DNA from: Caballeronia sp. NK8 | GTDB lineage: Bacteria; Pseudomonadota; Gammaproteobacteria; Burkholderiales; Burkholderiaceae | Assembly: GCF_018408855.1 (NCBI RefSeq) | Contig: NZ_AP024323.1 | Span: forward strand, 1,054,001 to 1,118,000 | Reading direction: 5' to 3' | DNA length: 64,000 bases | Part shown: positions 9,539 through 18,478 of the stretch, piece after piece | How positions within the stretch are numbered: the stretch's first letter is position 1 | Layout of the letters: every line of letters begins with the position of its first letter | Translations under genes and position numbers: made by a program | The notes under the pieces: generated by a model | What the model was told of the DNA's origin: nothing | What the model saw: the letters and a program-made list of their open reading frames with translations, nothing else | The model's database searches: none

Positions 9539-9970
9539 TTAGCGATCACGCTTATCGTCTTGAGGAAAAGAAGGCATCTCTATATCGGTACTAGGCGAGC
9601 GCAAGTTATCCCGCGCATCCTGCGCAAGCTTTTCATAGCGCTTGCGAAACACCGCGAGTTCCTTTTCGTCGAGTTCCTCGAGATCGAGCAGCGCGTTATG
9701 CGCCTTATCAACCGCGCGAATGAGCTCGTCGAGCTTGATCTGCATTGCCGCGGTGTCGCGATTCTGCGTGTTCTGAATCAGGAACACCATCAAGAACGTG
9801 ACGATGGTCGTCGACGTATTGATGACGAGTTGCCAGGTATCGCTGAAGTGAAAAAGCGGCCCCGAGACCGCCCAGACGATCACGAGCAGCACCGCGATGA
9901 CGAAGGTCGATGCATGACCCGCAACCTGCGCGAGCGCATTCGAGAACTTGAGAAACCACGAGGTCTTCAT
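9539..9970 (-). CDS. Low-affinity iron permease family membrane protein
   Basis: 143-aa protein matching the small 'low affinity iron permease' family found widely in proteobacteria. Two transmembrane helices ([19 protein letters not shown] and a second with [12 protein letters not shown]) are followed by the family segment [21 protein letters not shown] and an acidic coiled-coil-like tail ([12 protein letters not shown]). ATG 9970 follows GGAGACGCC; longer versions reaching 10045 would overlap the next, oppositely oriented gene. Real substrate and role are not established for the bacterial members. Confidence 0.8.
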   Translation of the reverse strand: MKTSWFLKFSNALAQVAGHASTFVIAVLLVIVWAVSGPLFHFSDTWQLVINTSTTIVTFLMVFLIQNTQNRDTAAMQIKLDELIRAVDKAHNALLDLEELDEKELAVFRKRYEKLAQDARDNLRSPSTDIEMPSFPQDDKRDR

Positions 9971-10022
9971 TCGGCGTCTCCTGACTGTAGTGCGTCGGCA
10001 TGGCGCGGCTAGAATACCGCTG

Positions 10023-10595
10023 ATGAACAGCAAGCCCAAGCCCATCGATTTTCATGCGCCGTCCGAGATCGTCGCGCAACGCCTGATCGGCGCGATCGTG
10101 ACCGTCGACGGGGTCGGCGGCCGCATCGTCGAAACGGAAGCGTATGACCGCGAAGACCCCGCGTCGCACAGCTTCTCCGGTCCGACGCCCCGCAATGCAG
10201 CAATGTTCGGGCCGCCCGCGCACGCCTACGTGTATCGCTCCTACGGCATCCACTGGTGCCTGAACTTCGTGTGCCGCGAGGCGGGCCACGGCGCGGGCGT
10301 GCTGATTCGCGCAATCGAGCCGCTCGTCGGCATCGACGCGATGCGCGAGCGGCGCGGACTGGAGCCGCTCAAATTGCTTTGCTCGGGGCCGGGCCGTGTC
10401 GCGCAGGCGCTCGGCATCACGCATCGGAACAACGGCATGTCGCTGCTGGAGTCGCCGTTTCATATCGAGCCGCCCGAGGAAAAGTTTTCCATCGTGCATG
10501 GGCCGCGCATCGGCATCACCAAGGCGATCGACGTGCCGTGGCGCTTCGGGCTCGCCGGATCGAAGTTCGTCAGCAAGCCCTTTCCGAAGTCCTGA
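10023..10595 (+). CDS. mpg: 3-methyladenine DNA glycosylase (AAG/MPG family)
   Basis: 190-aa base-excision-repair enzyme that removes alkylated purines such as 3-methyladenine. The motif [14 protein letters not shown] contains the catalytic Glu. It is followed by [19 protein letters not shown] and [11 protein letters not shown], all typical of the AAG fold, and by [14 protein letters not shown], which binds DNA. The start ATG 10023 gives the family's normal length. The gene ends five bases before the convergently transcribed ABC substrate-binding protein, leaving no room for a terminator between them. Confidence 0.93.
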   Translation: MNSKPKPIDFHAPSEIVAQRLIGAIVTVDGVGGRIVETEAYDREDPASHSFSGPTPRNAAMFGPPAHAYVYRSYGIHWCLNFVCREAGHGAGVLIRAIEPLVGIDAMRERRGLEPLKLLCSGPGRVAQALGITHRNNGMSLLESPFHIEPPEEKFSIVHGPRIGITKAIDVPWRFGLAGSKFVSKPFPKS

Positions 10596-10600
10596 CGACG

Positions 10601-11791
10601 TTATTCCGCCGGACGCAGCTTCTTCACTTCGTCATCTGACGGCTGCACGCTCGCGCCATCGACATAGCGGTACGACGTCATCACGCCCTTGCCGTCCTTC
10701 AGCCCCGTCACGCCGACATAGGCGCCCATCGTCGATTGATTGTCCTGCCTGCGATAAGTGATCGGACCGAAAGGCGTATCGACGGTCAAGCCCTTGAATG
10801 CGGCGGCGAGTTTGTCGGCGTCAGGCGAGGCGGCTTTTTTCAGGCCGTTGGCGATCGACATCATCGCCGTATAGCCCACGACCGAGCCCAAACGCGGATA
10901 GTCGTGATACTTCGCCTCATACGCAGCGACGAATTTTTTGTTCTCGGGCGTATCGATCGAATACCACGGATAGCCCGTCACGATCCAGCCGACCGGCGCT
11001 TCCTTGCCCAACGGATCGAGATAATCCGGCTCGCCCGTCAGCAACGATACGACCGCGCGATCCTTGAACAAACCGCGCGTATTGCCCTCGCGCACGAACT
11101 TGCCCAGATCGGCGCTGAAGAGCACGTTGAAGATGGCGTCCGGTTTGGCATCGGCGAGCGCCTGCGTGACGGCGCCCGCATCGACGTTGCCGAGCGGCGT
11201 CGCCTGTTCCATGACGAATTCGACATCCGGCTGCGCGGCCTTCAGCAGGCGCTTGAAGGTGGCCGCCGCGGACTGGCCATACTCGTAGTTCGGATAGACG
11301 AGCGCCCAGCGTTTCTTCTTGAGCTTCGCGGCTTCGGGCACGAGCATCGCGACCTGCATGTACGTCGACGGACGCAGCCGATACGTGTATTTGTTGCCGT
11401 CCTGCCAGACGATCTTGTCGGTGAGCGGCTCGGCCGCAAGGAAGAAGATGTGCCGCTGCTTCGCAAAGTCCGCGAGCGCGAGTCCCGTGTTCGACAGAAA
11501 GCCGCCGAAGAGCAGCTTCACCTGTTCGCGCGCGACGAGTTCCTGCGCGACACGAACCGTATCGCCGGGGTTGCCGTTGTCGTCGCGCGAGACGACTTCG
11601 AGCTTGTTGCCGTTGATGCCGCCCGCCGCGTTGATCTCGTCGAGCGCGAGATTCCAGCCGTTCTTGTACGGCAGCAGAAACGCGGGCTGCGCCTTGTAGC
11701 TGTTGATTTCGCCGATCTTGATGGTGTCGGCGTGCGCGGCGAATGCGATGCTCGCTGCGATGGCGGCGAGGGTTAAGCGCAGTGGCGTCAT
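10601..11791 (-). CDS. ABC importer periplasmic binding protein (branched-chain amino acid/amide type)
   Basis: 396-aa solute-binding protein of the LivJ/amide family, with a signal peptide (LTLAAIAASIAFAAHA-DT) and the type I periplasmic fold (IKIGEINSYKAQPAF, then NLALDEINAAGGINGNKLE). ATG 11791 is preceded by GAGAGGAC. It is followed upstream in the same direction by two ATPases and a fused permease, so the complete importer is encoded here. The ligand cannot be read from sequence. The divergent amine-catabolism genes suggest an amine, amide or amino acid, but this is inference. Confidence 0.9.
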   Translation of the reverse strand: MTPLRLTLAAIAASIAFAAHADTIKIGEINSYKAQPAFLLPYKNGWNLALDEINAAGGINGNKLEVVSRDDNGNPGDTVRVAQELVAREQVKLLFGGFLSNTGLALADFAKQRHIFFLAAEPLTDKIVWQDGNKYTYRLRPSTYMQVAMLVPEAAKLKKKRWALVYPNYEYGQSAAATFKRLLKAAQPDVEFVMEQATPLGNVDAGAVTQALADAKPDAIFNVLFSADLGKFVREGNTRGLFKDRAVVSLLTGEPDYLDPLGKEAPVGWIVTGYPWYSIDTPENKKFVAAYEAKYHDYPRLGSVVGYTAMMSIANGLKKAASPDADKLAAAFKGLTVDTPFGPITYRRQDNQSTMGAYVGVTGLKDGKGVMTSYRYVDGASVQPSDDEVKKLRPAE

Positions 11792-11825
11792 CGGGTTCTG
11801 TCCTCTCTGTTTGGATGTGATTCGT

Positions 11826-12533
11826 TCATACGCCAAGGAATTCGCGGCGCGCGGCATCGTCGCTGGCGAATGCGTTCATCGCGCCTCGATAGCGTATCTG
11901 GCCTTTTTCCAGCACATAAACGCGGTCACTGACGAGTTGCGCGAAATGCAGGTTCTGCTCGGACAGCAGAATGGCGAGCCCTTCGCGTTTCAGTTCGAGA
12001 ATCATATCGGCCATCTGCTCGACGATCACGGGCGCGACGCCTTCCGATGGTTCATCGAGCAGCACGAGACGCGGATTGCCCATCAGCGTGCGCGACACGG
12101 TCAGCATCTGCTGCTCGCCGCCGCTCATGCGGCTCGCGCGACGGTTGCGCATCTCACCGAGATTCGGAAACACGCGAAAGAGCTTCTCGGGGGTCCACAA
12201 CGGCGCGTCATCGCGCGGCGGCTGACGGCCCGTGTCGAGATTCTCCATCACGGTCAGATCGCCGAACACGCGGCGATCTTCAGGCACATAGCCCAAACCC
12301 CTGCGCGCGATGCGATGCGGCGCCATGCCCGCAATGCTCTCGCCCATGAACGACACCGCGCCCGAGATGCGCGGCAGAAGGCCCATCACGGCTTTCATCG
12401 TCGTCGACTTGCCTGCGCCGTTGCGGCCCATCAGCGCGACGACTTCGCCGCGCTGCACCTCGAAGCCGACATCGAACAGGATCTGCGCGCCGCCATAGAA
12501 CGCATTCAGCGCATCGACTTTCAGCAGCGTCAT
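11826..12533 (-). CDS. livF: ABC importer ATPase, LivF type
   Basis: 235-aa ATP-binding subunit. Walker A GRNGAGKST near residues 36-44, signature RMSGGEQQML, Walker B LVLLDEPSEG. LivF-like features are the short length and the C-terminal LSEQNLHFAQLVSDRVYVLEKG. Its ATG overlaps the livG stop (ATGA). It should pair with LivG as a heterodimer driving the LivH-LivM fusion permease encoded upstream. Confidence 0.93.
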   Translation of the reverse strand: MTLLKVDALNAFYGGAQILFDVGFEVQRGEVVALMGRNGAGKSTTMKAVMGLLPRISGAVSFMGESIAGMAPHRIARRGLGYVPEDRRVFGDLTVMENLDTGRQPPRDDAPLWTPEKLFRVFPNLGEMRNRRASRMSGGEQQMLTVSRTLMGNPRLVLLDEPSEGVAPVIVEQMADMILELKREGLAILLSEQNLHFAQLVSDRVYVLEKGQIRYRGAMNAFASDDAARREFLGV

Positions 12534-13318
12534 GACGATGCTCCCGCGCCCAGAGCCGCACGCGGCGCGAATGACGCGCCCGTGCCGAGATAGACCTCGC
12601 GTACGCGCGCATCGTTGCGGATGGCTTCGGCATCGCCTTGTGCGATCAGACGGCCGCGCGCGAGCACGATCAGGCTGTCTGCATGCGCGAACACCACGTC
12701 CATGCTGTGCTCCGTGAACAGCACGCCGATGTTGCGCTCTTTCGAGAGACGCGCGGTCAGCGCCATCAGTTCATTGCGTTCCTGCGGCGCCATGCCCGCG
12801 GTCGGTTCGTCCATCAACAGAAGCCTCGGATGATTGGCCAGCGCGATCGCCAGTTCGACGCGCTTCACGTCGCCGTATGCGAGCACCGCGCAACTGCGGC
12901 GCGCGTGCGCGGTCATGCCGACGAGATCGAGCAAGGCCATCGCTTCATCTTCCTTCCATGACGCGACACGCCCGAACAGGCTATGGATGCGCCGCTCGCG
13001 CGACAGCAGCGCCATCTGCACGTTTTCGAGCACGGTCATCGAATTGAAGGTCGCGGCGATCTGAAACGTGCGGCCCACGCCGAGCCGCCAGATGTCGCGC
13101 GGGCGCATGCCGGCGATGTCGCGTCCGTCGAAACGGATCGAGCCTGCGCTCGGCCGGAGCTGTCCGTTGATCATGTTGAAGCACGTCGATTTACCCGCGC
13201 CGTTCGGGCCGATCAGCGCGAGCAGGCGCCCCGCTTCGAGATCGAACGATACGTCGTCGACCGCCTGCACGCCGTCGAAAGACTTCGAGAGATGCGCGAT
13301 GGACAGCAGTATCGTCAT
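12530..13318 (-). CDS. livG: ABC importer ATPase, LivG type
   Basis: 262-aa ATP-binding subunit starting MTILLSIAHLSKSFDGVQAV. Walker A GPNGAGKST, Q-loop near VGRTFQIAATFNSMTVLENV, Walker B LLLMDEPTAG and H-loop FTEHSMDVVF. The ABC signature region is unusual: where LSxG(E/Q)Q is expected the protein reads SCAVLAYGDVKRVELAIAL, as in LivG proteins where LSYG(D/Q)Q replaces it. Its start overlaps the permease stop and its stop overlaps livF, so the whole importer is translationally coupled. Confidence 0.92.
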   Translation of the reverse strand: MTILLSIAHLSKSFDGVQAVDDVSFDLEAGRLLALIGPNGAGKSTCFNMINGQLRPSAGSIRFDGRDIAGMRPRDIWRLGVGRTFQIAATFNSMTVLENVQMALLSRERRIHSLFGRVASWKEDEAMALLDLVGMTAHARRSCAVLAYGDVKRVELAIALANHPRLLLMDEPTAGMAPQERNELMALTARLSKERNIGVLFTEHSMDVVFAHADSLIVLARGRLIAQGDAEAIRNDARVREVYLGTGASFAPRAALGAGASS

Positions 13319-15195
13319 TGCGCCTCCCGGAAGAATCGATCGCGCACGAAGCCCGCAATGCCTTGCGGAAACGCGATGACCATCACGAGAATCGCCGCGC
13401 CGAGCAGCGCCTGCCAGTAGTCGGTCTGTCGCGCGACAGTGTCTTGCAACCAGGTGAACACGCTCGCGCCGACGATCGGTCCGGCCAGCGTCTGAATGCC
13501 GCCGAGCAGGACCATCACGAGGCCATCGACCGAGCGGCCCACGCTGATGACTTCGGGCGAGATGTTGCCCTTCGAGAATGCGTAGAGCGAACCCGCCAGC
13601 CCGCACACGAGCGATGCGACGACGAACGCGGCCCACTGCACGCGCGCGACGTTCACGCCGATCGCTTCGGCGCGCAAGGGCGAATCGCGGCCCGCGCGCA
13701 TCGCGAAGCCCAGCGGCGAAAACAGCATGCGGCGCAACAGCCAGATGCCGAGCACCGCGAACCCGAGCGTGAGGTAGTAGAACGCGACCGGCGATGCGAG
13801 CCACGGCGACGGCCAGATGCCCAGAATGCCGTTGCTGCCGCCCGTCACCGCGTCCCATTGAAAGACGACGGACCACACGATCTGCGCGAACGCGAGCGTG
13901 AGCATCGCCAGATACACACCGGAGAGACGCACGCAGAACCAGCCGAACACGAGCGCGCCCATGCCCGCGAGAAGCGGACCAAGCACGAGCGCGGCTTCCA
14001 TCGGCAACGCGAAGACCTTGAGAAACAGGGCCGCGCCGTATGCGCCCAGCCCGAAGTACGCCGCGTGGCCGAACGAGTGCATGCCGCCCGGTCCCATGAT
14101 GAAGTGCAGGCTCGCGGCGAACAGCACCGCAATCATGATCTCGACCAGCAGCACGGGCAGATACGGAAACGCATCGGCGGCGAGCGGCGCGAGCGCAAGC
14201 GCAGCCACGACGACGGCCGCGCCGATCTTCATGGTGCGCGTGGCGGGCCGCAAAGGCTGATCGGCGGGCGCGGCGGAACGGGCGATGGCCTGCGCGCGCC
14301 CGAACAATCCCCACGGACGCAGCACCAGCACGACGGCCATCACGACAAACTCCGCGACGAGCGTGAACTTCGACAACGAGAAGTCGATGCCCCCGATCGA
14401 CACGTGCCCGATACCGATGCACATCGCCTTGATCTCCGCGATCAGCAACGCGGCGACGAACGCGCCCGGAATCGAACCCATGCCGCCGACCACGACCACG
14501 ACGAACGCATTGCCGATGGTTTCGAGATCGAGCGACAGATTCGCCGACATGCGCGGCACCTGCAGCGCGCCGCCGAGTCCCGCGAGCAACGCGCCGACGA
14601 AGAACACGCCGGTGAATAGCCACGCCTGATTGACGCCGAGCGCGCCGAGCATCTCGCGATCCGCGCTCGCCGCGCGCACCAGCGTGCCCCAGCGCGTGCG
14701 CGTGAGCGCATACCAGAGCGCGAGCAGCACGAGCGGACCGATGACGATCAACGCGAGATCGTAAGTGGGCAACGCATGGCCGAGCAACTGCACCGCGCCT
14801 TCGAGATGCGGCGCGCGCGGGCCGAACAGATCTTCCGGTCCCCACACGTAGAGCGCGGCATCGCGAATGATCAGCACGAGCGCGAAGGTGGCGAGCAGAT
14901 GAAAGAGTTCGGGCGCGCGATAGATGCGCCTCAGCACGCCCACTTCAATCGCCGCGCCGATCGCGCCGACCAGGAGCGCCGCGCCCGCCACCGAGGCCCA
15001 GAAACCCGCCACGCTCGCGCCGAAACGGCTCGTCAGGCTATAGGCGATATACACGCCGAGCATGTACAGCGAGCCATGCGCGAAGTTGACGATGCGCGTG
15101 ACGCCGAAGATGAGCGACAGGCCCGACGCGACGAGAAAGAGCGCACAGGCATCGGCCAGGCCGTTGACGAGTTGGACGAGCAGGTTGGAGAGCAT
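13315..15195 (-). CDS. LivH-LivM fused permease of a branched-chain amino acid/amide ABC importer
   Basis: A single 626-aa protein carrying both transmembrane subunits that are normally separate. Residues 1 to about 290 are LivH-like (ASGLSLIFGVTRIVNFAHGS, later GGMGSIPGAFVAALLI). After a short linker around ARSAAPADQPLRPATR, the second half is LivM-like (GPGGMHSFGHAAYFGLGAYG, SLYAFSKGNISPEV, FVRDRFFREAQ at the end). The frame is continuous with no internal stop. Both EAA-type loop regions are present, so the fusion should work as a complete channel. It heads the operon that continues with livG, livF and the binding protein. Confidence 0.9.
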   Translation of the reverse strand: MLSNLLVQLVNGLADACALFLVASGLSLIFGVTRIVNFAHGSLYMLGVYIAYSLTSRFGASVAGFWASVAGAALLVGAIGAAIEVGVLRRIYRAPELFHLLATFALVLIIRDAALYVWGPEDLFGPRAPHLEGAVQLLGHALPTYDLALIVIGPLVLLALWYALTRTRWGTLVRAASADREMLGALGVNQAWLFTGVFFVGALLAGLGGALQVPRMSANLSLDLETIGNAFVVVVVGGMGSIPGAFVAALLIAEIKAMCIGIGHVSIGGIDFSLSKFTLVAEFVVMAVVLVLRPWGLFGRAQAIARSAAPADQPLRPATRTMKIGAAVVVAALALAPLAADAFPYLPVLLVEIMIAVLFAASLHFIMGPGGMHSFGHAAYFGLGAYGAALFLKVFALPMEAALVLGPLLAGMGALVFGWFCVRLSGVYLAMLTLAFAQIVWSVVFQWDAVTGGSNGILGIWPSPWLASPVAFYYLTLGFAVLGIWLLRRMLFSPLGFAMRAGRDSPLRAEAIGVNVARVQWAAFVVASLVCGLAGSLYAFSKGNISPEVISVGRSVDGLVMVLLGGIQTLAGPIVGASVFTWLQDTVARQTDYWQALLGAAILVMVIAFPQGIAGFVRDRFFREAQ

Positions 15196-15749
15196 CGGGC
15201 TCTGTGGACGTTCGAAGCGAAAGAGCCGACATTATCGATGAATTGCGCAACGAACTCCGAAACGCTCGCGCGGCGCGAATCATTCGCGTGCGCCGCTGGA
15301 AAAAACGTATTGACGGCGTTTATGTCTCGTATATCCTCGTTGAAGGGCAATTGTCGGCATTGCATCGCCGGCGGTCGCCCTGCCAATCAATTCGCCAAAC
15401 GAGTGTTATCGTGAAAGCCCAAAGCCCTCTGGCCTGTCGGAGCGTGTATCGCTCCTGCGCCGATCGCTGCGGCACGACTTCCGGGCGCCGCTTCCTGTCG
15501 GTTCTGACCGTTCTTTCCCGCCGCTGCGTGCGGCGTCGCAACGTCGTCTCTGCGCGTGCGTTCATCGCCGTGCAACGCGTCGGCGCAGCGTCACTGCTGC
15601 CGTAGCGCCTCCTCCCGTTTCCCCTCGCTAGCTGACTGGTTCGCGCGCGTGCGTCCGCACGCGTGAATGCGCGCGCCTTTTCATTGCGCCTTCGCGATGC
15701 ATCGCGAAGGCCGTGGACTCATGCGCCTGCTCAATACACGAGAACGACA
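15196..15749. promoter_or_regulatory. Divergent control region between the liv-type importer and puuA-like gene
   Basis: 554 bp without a gene. It must hold divergent promoters for the importer (left) and the glutamylpolyamine-synthetase-like gene (right). The right half is rich in dyads: GGAGCG-TGTAT-CGCTCC at 15439-15455, a GCCGC/GCGGC hairpin near 15521-15535, CGTGCG/CGCACG near 15649-15662, and a perfect 20-bp palindrome at 15690-15709. This suggests a structured 5' leader or operators. No known riboswitch consensus was recognised. Confidence 0.45.
15690..15709. repeat. Perfect 20-bp palindrome upstream of puuA-like gene
   Basis: The half CTTCGCGATG is followed directly by its exact reverse complement. 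It lies 40 bp before the ATG at 15750, where it could be an operator for a dimeric repressor or a hairpin in the leader RNA. The regulator is unknown. Confidence 0.55.
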
Positions 15750-17084
15750 ATGGAACGCATCGACGAATTCCTCCGAAAACATCGCATCACCGAAATCGAA
15801 GCGATCATTCCCGATATGGCCGGCACCGCGCGCGGCAAGATCATTCCGCGCAGCAAGTTCGAATCGGGCGAATCGATGCGCCTGCCGCAAGCCGTGATGA
15901 TCCAGACCGTCACGGGCGACTATCCCGTCGACGGCAGCTTCACCGGCGTCACCGATCCCGACATGGTGTGCGTGCCCGATCCCGCGACGATCCGCCTGAT
16001 CCCGTGGGCCGTCGATCCGACCGCGCAGGTCATCCACGACTGCGTGCATTTCGACGGCACGCCCGTCGCCATTTCGCCGCGTCGCGTATTGCGGCAAGTG
16101 CTGCAGAAATTCGCGGCGAAGGGCTGGCGGCCGGTCGTCGCGCCCGAACTCGAATTCTTTCTCGTCGACATGAACCGCGATCCGGACCTGCCGTTGCAGC
16201 CGCCCGTCGGCAGAACCGGGCGCGCGGAAACGGGACGTCAGGCCTATTCGATCGATGCGGTCAACGAGTTCGATCCGCTCTTCGAAGACATCTACGAGTA
16301 TTGCGAAGTGCAGGAACTCGAAGTCGACACGCTGATTCACGAAGTGGGCGCGGCGCAGATGGAAATCAACTTCATGCACGGCGACGCGCTCAATCTCGCG
16401 GACCGCGTGTTTCTCTTCAAGCGCACGGTGCGCGAGGCGGCGCTGCGCCACAAGATGTACGCGACTTTCATGGCCAAGCCGATGGAAACCGAGCCGGGTT
16501 CGGCGATGCACGTGCATCAGAGCATCGTCGATGAAGAGACCGGGCGCAATCTCTTCACCAATCGCGAAGGCGAACCGACCGGGCTTTTCTATAGCTACAT
16601 CGCGGGCTTGCAGAAATACACGCCCGCGCTCATGCCGATCTTCGCGCCGTATATCAATTCTTATCGCCGGCTATCGCGCTTCATGGCCGCGCCGATCAAC
16701 GTGCAATGGGGCTACGACAATCGCACCGTGGGCTTTCGCGTGCCGCATTCGTCGCCACAGGCGCGGCGCATCGAGAATCGCATACCGGGCGTCGACTGCA
16801 ACCCGTATCTCGCGATCGCGGCGACGCTGGCCGCCGGTTATCTCGGCATGACGCAGCATCTCGAACCGACCGAGCCGCTTGCAAGCGACGGCTATCGCCA
16901 GCCGTATCAGCTGCCGCGCAATCTCGAAGAAGGCCTCACGCTGATGGGCGCCTGCGAGCCGCTCGCCGAGATGTTCGGCGAGAAGTTCGTGCGCGCGTTT
17001 CTCGCGCTGAAGGAAACCGAATATGAAGCGTTCTTCCGCGTGATCAGTTCGTGGGAACGCAAGCATCTCTTATTGCACGTCTGA
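15750..17084 (+). CDS. puuA: Gamma-glutamylputrescine synthetase-like enzyme (glutamine synthetase family)
   Basis: 444-aa glutamine-synthetase-fold ligase. The N-terminal EAIIPDMAGTARGKIIPRSK and catalytic-domain motifs APELEFFL (metal ligands), MHVHQS (HxH) and NRTVGFRVP are those of the PuuA/GlnA-III group, which joins glutamate to amines with ATP instead of to ammonia. ATG 15750 gives the family's normal N-terminus; a longer frame has no homologous residues. The next gene is a class III aminotransferase, as in putrescine degradation clusters. PuuB, PuuC and PuuD are not seen nearby, so the amine actually used is inferred. Confidence 0.85.
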   Translation: MERIDEFLRKHRITEIEAIIPDMAGTARGKIIPRSKFESGESMRLPQAVMIQTVTGDYPVDGSFTGVTDPDMVCVPDPATIRLIPWAVDPTAQVIHDCVHFDGTPVAISPRRVLRQVLQKFAAKGWRPVVAPELEFFLVDMNRDPDLPLQPPVGRTGRAETGRQAYSIDAVNEFDPLFEDIYEYCEVQELEVDTLIHEVGAAQMEINFMHGDALNLADRVFLFKRTVREAALRHKMYATFMAKPMETEPGSAMHVHQSIVDEETGRNLFTNREGEPTGLFYSYIAGLQKYTPALMPIFAPYINSYRRLSRFMAAPINVQWGYDNRTVGFRVPHSSPQARRIENRIPGVDCNPYLAIAATLAAGYLGMTQHLEPTEPLASDGYRQPYQLPRNLEEGLTLMGACEPLAEMFGEKFVRAFLALKETEYEAFFRVISSWERKHLLLHV

Positions 17085-17101
17085 TATCGGGAGAAGACGA
17101 C

Positions 17102-18478
17102 ATGAACGATCGAATCGATTCGACAGCTCAATACCGCGCGCTCGATGCCGCGTATCATCTGCATCCGTTCTCCGACATGGGCGCGCTCAATCGCGCGGGC
17201 AGCCGCGTGATCGTGAAGGCCGAAGGCGTTTATTTGTGGGACTCGGACGGCAATCGCATCATCGACGGCATGGCTGGTTTGTGGTGCGTGAACGTGGGCT
17301 ATGGACGCCGCGAACTCGCGGATGCCGCGCTGAAGCAGATGCAGACGCTGCCCTACTACAACACCTTCTTCAAGACGACACATCCGCCGGTGATCGAACT
17401 CTCCGCCTTGCTCGCGGAACTCGCGCCCGCGCGATTCAATCGCTTTCTCTATTGCAACAGCGGCTCGGAGGCGAACGATACGGCGCTGCGGGCGGTGCAT
17501 CGCTACTGGGCCGTGCAAGGCAAGCCGAAGAAGCGTCATGTGATCGCGCGCACGAACGCCTATCACGGCTCGACCATCGCGGGCGCCACGCTCGGCGGCA
17601 TGAGCTACATGCACGAGCAGATGCCGTCGAAGATGGAGCACGTCGCGCATATCGATCAGCCCTACTGGTTTGGCGAAGGCGGCGCGATGAGCGCGGACGC
17701 GTTCGGGCTCGCGCGTGCCCGCCAGCTCGAAGAAAAGATCATCGAGCTCGGCGCGGAGAACGTTGCGGCGTTCATCGGCGAGCCGTTTCAGGGCGCGGGC
17801 GGCGTGATCTTTCCGCCAGCGAGCTATTGGCCGGAGATCGAGCGTATCTGCCGCAAGCATGATGTATTGCTGATCGCCGATGAAGTGATCGGTGGCTTCG
17901 GGCGCACGGGCGAATGGTTCGCGCATCGGCACTTCGGCTTCGAGCCGGATGTCATCACGATGGCCAAGGGTCTCACGAGCGGCTATGTGCCGATGGGCGC
18001 GGTCGCGCTATCGGACACCATCGCGGACGCGATCGTGAACAGCGGCGAGTTCAATCACGGCTTCACGTATTCGGGGCATCCCGTCGCTGCCGCTGTCGCC
18101 GTGGCGAATCTGAAGCTGCTGCGAGACGAAGGCATCGTGGCGCGCGTGAAGAACGATGCAGGCCCGTACTTTCAACAGCGCTTGCGCGACGCGCTGGGCG
18201 ACCATCCGATTGTCGGAGAGATTGCGGGCGTGGGGCTCGTCGCGGGCATTCAGTTGGCCGTTGATCGTGTGACGAGAAAGCGCTTCGCCAATGGCGACGA
18301 TATCGGCACCCTGTGCCGCGATTTCTGCTTTGCGGGCAATCTCGTGATGCGCGCGAGTCACGATCGCATGTTGCTGTCGCCGCCGCTCGTTGTCAAGCAT
18401 GACGAAATCGACGAGATCGTCGAGAAGGCCAAGGCCGCGCTCGACGCGACATCACACGCGATCACGCACGCCGCTTGA
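17102..18478 (+). CDS. Class III PLP-dependent aminotransferase
   Basis: 458-aa omega-amino-acid/polyamine:pyruvate-type aminotransferase. The PLP-binding lysine is in ITMAKGLTSGYVP (about residue 289); the preceding LLIADEVIGGFGRTG holds the Asp contacting the pyridine nitrogen. GSEANDTALR near residue 122 binds the phosphate. ATG 17102 follows GGGAGA and begins 17 nt after the puuA-like stop, so the two form an operon. It probably removes the amino group of an amine or omega-amino acid in the same pathway. The last 17 bp overlap the convergent LysR gene. Confidence 0.88.
   Translation: MNDRIDSTAQYRALDAAYHLHPFSDMGALNRAGSRVIVKAEGVYLWDSDGNRIIDGMAGLWCVNVGYGRRELADAALKQMQTLPYYNTFFKTTHPPVIELSALLAELAPARFNRFLYCNSGSEANDTALRAVHRYWAVQGKPKKRHVIARTNAYHGSTIAGATLGGMSYMHEQMPSKMEHVAHIDQPYWFGEGGAMSADAFGLARARQLEEKIIELGAENVAAFIGEPFQGAGGVIFPPASYWPEIERICRKHDVLLIADEVIGGFGRTGEWFAHRHFGFEPDVITMAKGLTSGYVPMGAVALSDTIADAIVNSGEFNHGFTYSGHPVAAAVAVANLKLLRDEGIVARVKNDAGPYFQQRLRDALGDHPIVGEIAGVGLVAGIQLAVDRVTRKRFANGDDIGTLCRDFCFAGNLVMRASHDRMLLSPPLVVKHDEIDEIVEKAKAALDATSHAITHAA

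Noticed and set aside
9335..10012. 225-codon plus-strand gene upstream of the glycosylase
   Set aside because: Antisense to the iron-permease-family protein and running through the A/T-rich tad promoter region.
12530..14845. 771-codon minus-strand protein
   Set aside because: Only its last 262 residues (LivG) are real; the upstream part is the wrong frame of the LivH-LivM fusion.
15204..15605. 133-codon plus-strand gene in the liv/puuA gap
   Set aside because: No ribosome binding site, Arg/Cys-rich product, and overlaps dyad-rich leader DNA.
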